Source of the DNA: Cyclobacteriaceae bacterium
GTDB taxonomy: Bacteria > Bacteroidota > Bacteroidia > Cytophagales > Cyclobacteriaceae
Direction of reading: 5' to 3'
Length of the DNA stretch: 64,000 nt
Assembly (NCBI GenBank): GCA_028284125.1
Contig: JANQSI010000012.1
Location: 1-64,000 of the forward strand
Numbering within the stretch: the first letter of the stretch is position 1; each line of letters starts with the position of its first letter. Shown here one piece after another: positions 36,876 to 43,477 of the stretch. The position numbers and the translations under genes were made by a program. The notes under the pieces were generated by a model. The model did no database searches. It was not told the DNA's origin and saw only the letters and a list, made by a program, of their open reading frames with translations.

Positions 36876-37595
36876 ATGAAAAAACTATTCTTAACTCTCT
36901 TAGTAAGCTCAACAATTACTAACCTATTTGCCCAACACAACTATGATAATGAATCAGTGATTTATTCAGAAAATGGCAATGTTGGGATTGGAACTAGCAA
37001 CCCTACATTTAAACTTGATGTTGTTGGTGTTATATCTGTAGGAGTTAGTTCAATTGAAAATCGGTTCAAAATATGGTCTGGTGGAACAGGATCTTCCAAT
37101 CATATGAGGATTGGCACTGACTATGGTCATTATGGGGACGCAGTTTTGGAACTATATCAGAACTACTCAGGAGGAGGTTCACAAAATCCAGGAAAACTGA
37201 TAGTCAATGGTAACTTAGGTGTTGGAACAGTTTCTACAGGCTCCCACAAACTAGCTGTTGAAGGTTCCATTGGTGCGCGAGAGGTTAAAGTAGAAGCTAC
37301 TGGCTGGTCCGACTTTGTTTTTGAGAAAGATTACGAACTTCGAACACTTGAAGAAGTAGAAGAGCATATAAACGAAAATGGCCATCTTCCAGAAGTTCCA
37401 AACAAAGCAGAAGTGACAGAAAACGGGATTAATCTCGGGGAAATGGATGCTAAACTTCTCCAGAAAATTGAGGAACTAACGCTTTACATGATTGACATGA
37501 ACAAGCGAGTGAATAAACTTGAACAAGAAAACACTCAACTGAAAGAAAGCAATCAAGAACTTAAAGAAGAAATATCTACACTCAAGAGCAACTAA
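36876..37595 (+). CDS. Secreted surface protein with C-terminal coiled coil
   Basis: A 239-residue exported protein (signal peptide to about residue 20, NLFAQ). It begins with the phrase NGNVGIGTSNPTFKLDVVG, repeats a similar unit (NGNLGVGTVSTGSHKLAVEG), then has EVKVEATGWSDFVFEKDYEL, HLPEVPNKAEVTENGINLGE and a coiled coil from about residue 190 to the end. This arrangement is typical of Bacteroidota surface proteins related to phage tail-fibre and endosialidase-chaperone domains, often misnamed bZIP. It likely forms trimers on the surface. Its leader is copy 2 of the duplicated element. Confidence 0.75.
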   Translation: MKKLFLTLLVSSTITNLFAQHNYDNESVIYSENGNVGIGTSNPTFKLDVVGVISVGVSSIENRFKIWSGGTGSSNHMRIGTDYGHYGDAVLELYQNYSGGGSQNPGKLIVNGNLGVGTVSTGSHKLAVEGSIGAREVKVEATGWSDFVFEKDYELRTLEEVEEHINENGHLPEVPNKAEVTENGINLGEMDAKLLQKIEELTLYMIDMNKRVNKLEQENTQLKESNQELKEEISTLKSN

Positions 37596-37652
37596 ATTAA
37601 AAGACCATAACAAATACTAAAATGAATATGTGAACTGAACCCTTCCCTATCT

Positions 37653-37757
37653 CCAGCTAGCGCGAGCATGTTGCTCGTGCTATGCAATACTCTAGCTAGC
37701 GCGCGTTTGCAACGCGTGCGGAACCTAGGCACTCGTTACAAACGAGCGCCAGCATGG
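37653..37757. repeat. Composite of three TAGCGC...GTGC hairpin units
   Basis: Unit 1 (37658-37680, plus) has stem GAGCA/TGCTC; unit 2 (37697-37719, plus) is TAGCGCGCGTTTGCAACGCGTGC; unit 3 (37729-37753, minus) has the core CTCGTTTGTAACGAG. Units 2 and 3 face each other, so the outer ends CTAGCGC and GCGCCAG can also pair, giving a three-way junction. Confidence 0.8.
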
Positions 37758-37767
37758 GGATCGAATT

Positions 37768-37810
37768 CATATAAGAAGGTGTAGCTACAACCTACACCTA
37801 GATTGGGTTT
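37768..37810 (+). repeat. Partial third copy of the duplicated leader
   Basis: CATATAAGAAGGTGTAGC, the ACAACCTACACCTAG half of the hairpin, and GATTGGGTTT match the centre of the leader at 36641-36843; sequence then diverges. No plus-strand gene follows at the expected distance. Confidence 0.7.
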
Positions 37811-37920
37811 CATCGGTCAGAATATTTTCATGAGGGTTGGAAAGTCCGCCACAAGCAATAAACCCAAACCACCACCTTCTTCAGCTCACGTAGTTTATCA
37901 CGACATTCATTCCCAAATCT

Positions 37921-38124
37921 TTATTCACACTCCTTTGTTTCGGCTTCTATTTCTCGTAGGAAGAGCAGAAGGAAATAAATATGCTGCACCATCTCACAGC
38001 TTGGAAGCACCACGTTGGGTTCTGAGAGGTAAGAAAAGAAGAGGTCTTCCAGGCTATCTCTTAGCTGAGGAGCGGACGCAGATTCCAGAAGGTTGGAGAG
38101 TGCGATTTGGTGATTAGATTCCAT
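37921..38124 (-). CDS. Small protein of unknown function, divergent from the XRE regulator
   Basis: A 67-residue frame whose sequence has the periodicity of a real helical protein: ALSNLLESASAPQLRDSLED then LFFSYL, and a second amphipathic segment MVQHIYFLLLFLREIEAE. A plus-strand frame overlaps it (37803-38117) but reads as low-complexity, Arg/Pro-rich sequence and is less credible. It is divergent from the XRE gene 75 bp away, an arrangement that would suit a regulator and its target. Family not recognised. Confidence 0.45.
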   Translation of the reverse strand: MESNHQIALSNLLESASAPQLRDSLEDLFFSYLSEPNVVLPSCEMVQHIYFLLLFLREIEAETKECE

Positions 38125-38199
38125 TGCTAAGGCAAGCTAAAAAGATGTTGCGATATATCATAACCACTGCTTTGTATAATTTTCGGACCTTGGCTGTTG

Positions 38200-38415
38200 A
38201 TGAAAGACGAGGAATTTCTGAAACAACTTGGTCAGCGGCTTAAGGAAATCCGACAAGCGAAAGGTATGAGCCAGGTTGATGTTTGTTCCAGATTGAATAT
38301 GGACAAAACATACCTCTCTGCCATTGAAAACGGCCGACAAAATCCTTCCATTCTTACAGTAAAGCAAATCCTTGAAGCCATGAACGAAAATTTGGAGAAA
38401 TTCTTGGATTTCTAA
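38200..38415 (+). CDS. XRE-family helix-turn-helix regulator
   Basis: A 71-residue protein that is a single Cro/C1-type HTH: LGQRLKEIRQAKGMSQVDVC, recognition helix MDKTYLSAIENGRQ, and NPSILTVKQILEAM. There is no sensor domain, so it should act as a small DNA-binding repressor or activator. ATG at 38200 preferred over a TTG one codon earlier. It lies between a divergent small gene and the P-loop ATPase gene, 158 bp downstream, either of which could be its target. Confidence 0.85.
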   Translation: MKDEEFLKQLGQRLKEIRQAKGMSQVDVCSRLNMDKTYLSAIENGRQNPSILTVKQILEAMNENLEKFLDF

Positions 38416-38489
38416 TACCACTTTCCGCTTTATAGTACATTTTGATTCCCTGTGAAAAAATGCGAAATTAGTAGAAAGAAACCACCAAC

Positions 38490-38557
38490 CTATCTAAAGA
38501 GTTTGCAGTGCGAAGAAACAACGTAGGCACTCGTTACAAACGAGCGTCAGCATGGGG
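38490..38557. repeat. Composite TAGCGC...GTGC element, left unit decayed
   Basis: The right unit is intact on the minus strand (38550-38527, core CTCGTTTGTAACGAG). The left unit survives only as CTATCTAAAGAGTTTGCAGTGC. It directly precedes the ATPase gene by 16 bp. Confidence 0.7.
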
Positions 38558-38573
38558 TTAGAGTCAATTGCAT

Positions 38574-40109
38574 ATGATAGATAAAGAAGATTTAAATAAA
38601 CTTACTGACTTCATCGAAGCAAACACCCGAGCTACAGAAAAGGCTGGAATCAAATTTATCGACCCCAGAAATTTTAAATCAAAGCTTTTTAACAAGCAGA
38701 ATCACGTCATATTTGGAAGAAGAGGTGCTGGGAAATCAACTCTCATAAACACACTTAAAAAGGAATACGATCGAAAGTATTTATTTGCCTACACAAATCT
38801 GGATGACTTTAAAGACATAAGTTTTCCAAATGTCTTACTCCACGCCTTAACGGCACTCTTTGACCAGTTGAAAGATGAAGTAAGAGCAGAGGTCAAATTC
38901 TATCAAATTAGGAAACAGCTGAAGAAAAGAAGACTCTTTAAGCAGGTTAATAGAGTATTGAGGCAGTTTGCAAAACAGATAGACACTCCTGACTTATTTG
39001 AAGAGGAGATAAGGCAAAAACAAAATACCTCAACGAAAGCTGGTATCAATACCAAAAACACTTCATTCACAGGAAGTATTTCTGCCGAGGAAGCTAATGA
39101 ACAAGAAACTAAGAAGAGCTTTACAAGAAATAAACTTGAGAAGATCAGGAACTCCTTAACTTCTTTCAAGAAAATAATTCTTCAGCTAGATAAAATCATA
39201 AATGACAAACCAATTTTTTTCATTTTAGATGATTTCTATTTTTTATCCAAAGCTGTTCAACCTTATTTTCTTGATTTTTTTCATCGACTTACTAAAGACA
39301 CAAACCTTTTCTTGAAAGTCGGGACTATCAAACATCGAACACAACTCTATTCTCAAATTGGAGATCAATATATTGGAACAGAAATCAATGCAGACATTTA
39401 TGAAATAGATCTTGATTATACACTCGATAGATATTCGGATTTAAAGAACTTTATGAGAGCTCTTTTGGATGAAACCTGTAAAGAGTTAGAAATATCAATC
39501 GATATTGATGAATTGTTTTCAGCTGGAGCATTTGATCAATTATGCCTTGCTTCTGGTGGAGTACCAAGGGATTTTCTCGTGTTATTCAATAAGTGTTGTG
39601 ACTACTACAGCAATGATCGAAAAATATCGATCCCAGAAGTAAGAGAGGTTTCAATATCCAATTCCCCGAACAAATTGAAATCTTTGAAAAAAGACTCTTC
39701 AGAAGAGAGCGAACTATTAGAAGAATACCTTAACTACGTTAAGAGCTTTGTATTTAGCCAAAACAGAACCAACATGTTCTTAATGACTATTCAGGATCAA
39801 GAAGATTTCAAAGAACTTAGGCAAGCGATTAAAGAACTTGTTGATCTAAGAATGTTTCATTTGGTAGACTCAAACACAAGTGCAGCACCAAGTGACGGCA
39901 AGAGATATTCCGCTTACATGATTGACATAAGTTTGTATGATAACGGGAGACCTAGAAATTTCAAGGAAAGAATCCCTGGGGTAACCGATCAAAAATCACG
40001 GCAAGACAATATTCGAAGCGCACCTCGAATTGATCCGGAAAAAGCTATTAGTGATGTCAAAACCAAGCTACCAAATCAACAATTGATTCTTTCGTATGAA
40101 AATAACTGA
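38574..40109 (+). CDS. P-loop ATPase of unknown function
   Basis: A 511-residue cytoplasmic protein. An N-terminal helical lead-in (FIEANTRATEKAGIKFIDPR) is followed by Walker A Gly48-Arg-Arg-Gly-Ala-Gly-Lys54-Ser-Thr and Walker B FFILDD (215-220), giving an AAA/ORC-like or STAND-type ATPase core. A lysine-rich helical insert (about 100-200) separates them, and SGGVPRDFL (about 320) resembles the sensor-2 region of Orc/Cdc6-like ATPases. No effector domain is recognised. ATG at 38574 chosen over a TTG two codons earlier. Base composition is AT-rich compared with flanking housekeeping genes. Repeat elements bound the gene on both sides. Confidence 0.7.
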   Translation: MIDKEDLNKLTDFIEANTRATEKAGIKFIDPRNFKSKLFNKQNHVIFGRRGAGKSTLINTLKKEYDRKYLFAYTNLDDFKDISFPNVLLHALTALFDQLKDEVRAEVKFYQIRKQLKKRRLFKQVNRVLRQFAKQIDTPDLFEEEIRQKQNTSTKAGINTKNTSFTGSISAEEANEQETKKSFTRNKLEKIRNSLTSFKKIILQLDKIINDKPIFFILDDFYFLSKAVQPYFLDFFHRLTKDTNLFLKVGTIKHRTQLYSQIGDQYIGTEINADIYEIDLDYTLDRYSDLKNFMRALLDETCKELEISIDIDELFSAGAFDQLCLASGGVPRDFLVLFNKCCDYYSNDRKISIPEVREVSISNSPNKLKSLKKDSSEESELLEEYLNYVKSFVFSQNRTNMFLMTIQDQEDFKELRQAIKELVDLRMFHLVDSNTSAAPSDGKRYSAYMIDISLYDNGRPRNFKERIPGVTDQKSRQDNIRSAPRIDPEKAISDVKTKLPNQQLILSYENN

Positions 40110-40177
40110 CCCTATCTAGCTAGCGCGCGTGCAGAGAACAAGTCGTCACTCGTTACAAACGAGCGCCAGCTTAGGGT
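40110..40177. repeat. Composite TAGCGC...GTGC element
   Basis: Begins at the base after the ATPase stop codon. CCCTATCTAGCTAGCGC pairs with GCGCCAGCTTAGGG at the far end; inside is a shortened left unit and an intact right unit (CTCGTTACAAACGAG). May double as the transcription end of the ATPase gene. Confidence 0.8.
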
Positions 40178-40225
40178 ACAACTCATTACCCACAATCGAG
40201 ATGTTATTAAATAAGAAAACTCCAA

Positions 40226-40987
40226 ATGAATAAATTTAGGATTGATATCTATGCAACAGAAAGAGATGACAGTTATAATGTAACATCAGAACGATGTGGA
40301 TATTCAGCCATCTATCAAACTTCGGAAACAGTTGAAGATGTATTGAACTATTTGCATCGAGGAGAAGGAATTTCAATAGAACTGATTAAGACAACTGATG
40401 ACATTCCGCTCATTAGGTTTAATCATCTTTTCGGTTCGACTCCTGACAGTTTAGTGAAGAGTTTAAACTCCAAATATGAATTATTGGTATCCGGTGATTT
40501 TGATGAGCTCAATACAATAAATGAATCAAATGAAATAATTGCAATCGGTGAGATTGATTCTTTATCAGATAATGATGCTCTGGAGTTTGAAAAATTCATA
40601 CAGAAGGAATTTGACGCTGATTTGAAAAGTCTTACAAAAACAATTTCGATTTATGAATGGGGTGCTAGTGGATATTTTGCTGATTTCATAATAAATCTTA
40701 CTGCTGGATTTAGTCAAAAAGGAATCGGAAAAATATATGACTTTTTCAAGAAAAGAGATATTGAACATATTGTTGTCAAGAAATTTGATACCGCTCAATT
40801 GAAGAAAATGGTAGGAGAAACTTTTGAAGTCAATCCAGGAAATTTAAAGCTAATATCATCGAGAACTTACAATGGACAAACACGATTTGTTTTCTCAAGC
40901 AGATTTATAGAGTTCATTCTAAAAATTGATGAAGAAGGTAATTTGATTGAATCAAACAGAAGAGATTTAAATCAAACTGGTATATAA
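40226..40987 (+). CDS. Protein of unknown function
   Basis: A 253-residue protein with no signal peptide. The N-terminal half is alpha/beta (FRIDIYATERDDSYNVTSER). The middle holds a glycine- and aromatic-rich, weakly hydrophobic segment, EWGASGYFADFIINLTAGFS (about 148-167), which might insert in a membrane. The C-terminal part TRFVFSSRFIEFILKIDEEG is beta-rich. No known motif or family. The gene is strongly AT-rich and set between two composite repeats, both signs of an acquired gene. Confidence 0.65.
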   Translation: MNKFRIDIYATERDDSYNVTSERCGYSAIYQTSETVEDVLNYLHRGEGISIELIKTTDDIPLIRFNHLFGSTPDSLVKSLNSKYELLVSGDFDELNTINESNEIIAIGEIDSLSDNDALEFEKFIQKEFDADLKSLTKTISIYEWGASGYFADFIINLTAGFSQKGIGKIYDFFKKRDIEHIVVKKFDTAQLKKMVGETFEVNPGNLKLISSRTYNGQTRFVFSSRFIEFILKIDEEGNLIESNRRDLNQTGI

Positions 40988-40993
40988 TTAACG

Positions 40994-41065
40994 CCCTAGC
41001 TAGCGCGCGTTTGCAACGCGTGCAGAACCTAGGCATTCGTTACAAACGAGCGCTAGCTTAGAGTT
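40994..41065. repeat. Composite TAGCGC...GTGC element
   Basis: CCCTAGCTAGCGC at the left pairs with GCGCTAGCTTAG at the right. Between them lie both inner hairpins, GCGTTTGCAACGC and TCGTTACAAACGA. The best-preserved composite in the window; it starts 6 bp after the stop of the unknown gene at 40226-40987. Confidence 0.82.
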
Positions 41066-41123
41066 GAATTAAAAATAATATTTTAGTAAAGGGTTCAGTA
41101 ATCATATCAAGACTTCAAGTACC

Positions 41124-41648
41124 ATGAAATTAAAGCTGGGAATATCATTTACGATTTTGGTTTTCTTTTCCATGTTTTTGTTTGATATTATTGACTTGGG
41201 CCTTGGGTCAACATACGAGCGGCAAATTTTTGATACTACTCCAATTAGTAATACAGATTCACTTTTGATTCAACAATTAGAAAAAAACCTCCTTGCATAT
41301 CGAGATTATATATGGAGATACATGGTGTCTATTATGCTTGGAATGGGTTGGATTATGACCTCTAAAGAGACAAGAAGGTTTATACATAAAAGACCGCTAG
41401 TAAGAAAAACTACGGTAGCTGTTGTTTCGGCTATTCTGCTAGTTTTTTTGTTAACCCTACGCTATAAATATCAACTATCAAAAGAACTGGTTTCACTTAT
41501 ATCTGAGCCAAAACTTGAAACCTTAATCAGGAGCTATAAGGTCGAAGACATTAATGCATTGGGAAGTTCATTTACCATGATCATTTTAACTCTTCTTTTT
41601 ATAGCAATTATTGAATCCATAAGAATTGAAGACGATTCTGGAGAATAA
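41124..41648 (+). CDS. Small membrane protein of unknown function
   Basis: A 174-residue protein with four predicted membrane helices (about 5-25, 62-77, 92-111, 147-166). A short extracytoplasmic loop after helix 1 contains LGSTYERQIFDTTPISNTDS, and a basic cytoplasmic loop TSKETRRFIHKRPLVRKT follows helix 2. No catalytic motif. It follows a composite repeat by 58 bp and is AT-rich like the two genes before it. Confidence 0.6.
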   Translation: MKLKLGISFTILVFFSMFLFDIIDLGLGSTYERQIFDTTPISNTDSLLIQQLEKNLLAYRDYIWRYMVSIMLGMGWIMTSKETRRFIHKRPLVRKTTVAVVSAILLVFLLTLRYKYQLSKELVSLISEPKLETLIRSYKVEDINALGSSFTMIILTLLFIAIIESIRIEDDSGE

Positions 41649-41689
41649 AATTTCTATTCAATTTTTCCAAAACCACCTCCCCCACCAAC

Positions 41690-41719
41690 AAAAACCCCAA
41701 CACATCGCTGCATTGGGGC
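41690..41719 (-). terminator. Minus-strand terminator with no gene in front of it
   Basis: On the minus strand CCCCAATGCA...TGTTGGGG forms a GC-rich stem followed by TTTTTG. The bases to its right (41720-42383) carry no minus-strand gene, so it is an orphan, perhaps left from a lost gene, or a site stopping plus-strand reading of the membrane gene. Confidence 0.5.
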
Positions 41720-41730
41720 CAGATCCTTCT

Positions 41731-41775
41731 CTCACTAGCGTGGAAGTTACTTCCGTGCTCTACATGTAGTCTCTT
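41731..41775 (+). repeat. TAGCGC...GTGC hairpin, GAAGTTACTTC type
   Basis: CTCACTAGCGTGGAAGTTAC, the stem partner TTCCGTGC, and then TCTACATGTAGTCTC. The stem GGAAG/CTTCC differs from the other type, and the trailing 15 bases also occur after the copy at 42171. A fragment AGATCCTTCT of the other repeat family precedes it. Confidence 0.7.
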
Positions 41776-41993
41776 AATCGGAAAAAAACTTTGGCTTAAA
41801 TAATTCAAATCATTTTTGGATCAAAAATCATCCTGAGTAAAAGGGATCTGATCTTTGTTATAATTATATATCCACCCACTCTTCAGCTACCTTGGTTGCT
41901 TCCGTGTGAATAGCCTTATAACCCTATTCGTTACCTGATAGTATCAAATGAGAAATGATGGATTTACCGTAACAAACCCATGAATTAGTCAGG

Positions 41994-42052
41994 GATAAGC
42001 CATAGACTTCCCATGGACTTCCCGGGGACTTCCCGGGGATAAGCCAGGGATA
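41994..42052. repeat. 11-bp tandem repeat, five units
   Basis: Units GATAAGCCATA, GACTTCCCATG, GACTTCCCGGG, GACTTCCCGGG and GATAAGCCAGG follow each other exactly every 11 bases from 41994 to 42048, with GATAGTCC beginning a sixth. Two unit types alternate as A-B-B-B-A. The period is close to one turn of DNA. Confidence 0.8.
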
Positions 42053-42165
42053 GTCCAATAGCGAAACAATTTGATCTTGAAATAATACCATTCTGGAATG
42101 CAACCAGAAATACAACCAAATAGTCAATATTGACGAAGTAACGAATAATGATGCGCACGGCCAGT

Positions 42166-42262
42166 CTCACTAGCGCGAAAGTTACTTCCGTGCTCTACAT
42201 GTAGTCTCAATGTCAATCTAACCTGAATACGCCCGCTAGCGCGAGCATCATTAGGAGCTACA
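42166..42262 (+). repeat. Two more TAGCGC-type hairpins
   Basis: At 42171-42193 TAGCGCGAAAGTTACTTCCG then TGC and the same 15-base tail as the copy at 41736. At 42236-42262 GCTAGCGCGAGCATCATTAG is a decayed unit that has lost its stem partner. Confidence 0.65.
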
Positions 42263-42383
42263 CTCTACCCTATCGAGCGTGAGTTGTGAGACTCTTGTGT
42301 TTCTCTCCAACACTCTCGCTTAGTCTCGTTACTTAATAGCAATCTTTGAGGCTTGATCTTATTAACTTTCCTCCTAATAAAAA

Positions 42384-43208
42384 GTGTTAGACATCATTGA
42401 AAAACCATCCGCAGTGCAACCATTCATAGATCTAAATACAGAAAACATTTCATCGGAGCACATCTGTTGCGCCATTTCAGACAAGAAATGTGCTGATAGC
42501 TACCAGGCAAAGAAAGACTGGCTTAGCAATGAATTTAACAACGGCTATGTTTTCAGACGACTGGATGAAAGAGCCAAAGTATTCATTGAATACGGACCCG
42601 CTGAGAACGCCTGGGTACCGATCACCGCCCCTAACTTTTTGAACATCAACTGCTTCTGGGTCTCAGGTAAATACAAGAAAAACGGATACGGTAAAGCACT
42701 ACTGCAATCAGCCGTTGACGATGCGAAAAGTCAAGGGAAAAGTGGACTCGTAACGGTGGTAGGAACCAAGAAATACCATTTCATGAGCGATACTAAATGG
42801 TTACTGAGACAAGGGTTTGAGGAAATAGAAAAGATTTCCAGTGGGTTTAGCCTTTTGGTTAAGAAGCTAAATGACGATGTGGAGGCACCTAAATTCAATG
42901 CCTCTGTCATAAGTGGCGAGTGTGCTGAAAAAAAGGGAATAGTCGTTTACTATTCAAACAGGTGCCCGTTTGCAGAATTTCATGCCAAAGAATCCTTAGT
43001 TGAAACAGCCAAGAATCGAAACCTTCCCTTGAAAGTCATTAAATTGAAAACGATGGAAGAAGCTCAAAATGCACCCAGTCCTGCCACGATCTTTAGTATG
43101 TTTTTGGATGGAAAGTTTATGACAACCGATTTAAGTGTCTGCATGGACAGTCGGTATGACAAGGTGATTGAAAAGGAGTTGAAAAGACTGAAGCTGGCTC
43201 AAGGCTAA
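42384..43208 (+). CDS. GNAT acetyltransferase fused to a YoaP-like domain
   Basis: A 274-residue cytoplasmic protein similar in layout to Bacillus YoaP. The N-terminal GNAT domain includes EHICCAISDKKCADSYQAKK, VFRRLDERAKVFIEYGPAEN and the acetyl-CoA loop SGKYKKNGYGKALL. The C-terminal ~90 residues (VVYYSNRCPFAEFHAKESLV) are the YoaP domain. Substrate unknown. There is no upstream ATG: the start is the GTG at 42384 or the TTG next to it, only 14-17 bp after a TAACTTTC -7-like box, so the mRNA leader would be very short. Confidence 0.8.
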   Translation: MLDIIEKPSAVQPFIDLNTENISSEHICCAISDKKCADSYQAKKDWLSNEFNNGYVFRRLDERAKVFIEYGPAENAWVPITAPNFLNINCFWVSGKYKKNGYGKALLQSAVDDAKSQGKSGLVTVVGTKKYHFMSDTKWLLRQGFEEIEKISSGFSLLVKKLNDDVEAPKFNASVISGECAEKKGIVVYYSNRCPFAEFHAKESLVETAKNRNLPLKVIKLKTMEEAQNAPSPATIFSMFLDGKFMTTDLSVCMDSRYDKVIEKELKRLKLAQG

Positions 43209-43235
43209 GCACAAAGAAGGTAAAGCTGATTAATC

Positions 43236-43334
43236 ATGGAGTGGTATTTACCAATCACTATTCTTCCGGCAGTGGGCTTGTTAATAATGTCCACTTCCAG
43301 TCAAATGATGGCATTAAGTGCAGTTAAATACTAA
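43236..43334 (+). pseudogene. Truncated membrane-protein gene fragment
   Basis: A 32-codon frame, starting MEWYLPITILPAVGLLIMST and ending SSQMMALSAVKY, reads like the first helix of a larger Bacteroidota membrane protein of the DUF2721-like kind, then stops at TAA. An AGAT...ATGACA repeat starts 11 bp later, so the rest of the gene was probably lost when the repeat arrived or by deletion. Confidence 0.5.
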
Positions 43335-43344
43335 CATTACGGCT

Positions 43345-43371
43345 AGATCCTTCGCTGCGCTTCGGATGACA
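43345..43371 (+). repeat. AGAT...ATGACA hairpin repeat
   Basis: AGAT, CC stem, TTCGCTGCGCTTC loop, GG stem, ATGACA; 27 bases. First of several near-identical copies in the right half of the window. Confidence 0.75.
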
Positions 43372-43477
43372 TCAACTAAATCATTGCTGTGTTGAAGATG
43401 GGGTTCCAAATGTATAATTGCATTTTACTTTGTCTACCTCAATCCATATCATTGCACCATATCGAGACCTTATACAT

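Noticed and set aside
36876..37595. Type IX secretion C-terminal signal on the surface protein
   Set aside because: The C-terminus is a charged coiled coil without the conserved Lys/Gly-rich beta-strand motifs of such signals.
37803..38117. Plus-strand 104-codon frame opposite the small gene at 37921-38124
   Set aside because: Its translation is Pro/Arg-rich without folding pattern, and it begins inside the leader fragment. The opposite-strand frame looks far more like protein.
38158..38421. Minus-strand frame opposite the XRE regulator
   Set aside because: The XRE frame has a textbook HTH; this one is its shadow.
37653..41065. Integron attC cassette array
   Set aside because: The repeats lack the paired GTTRRRY/RYYYAAC core sites in the correct layout, no integrase gene is visible, and their stems covary as in REP elements.
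30892..42262. CRISPR array
   Set aside because: Repeats are unequal, inverted as well as direct, separated by whole genes, and no spacers of even length or cas genes exist.
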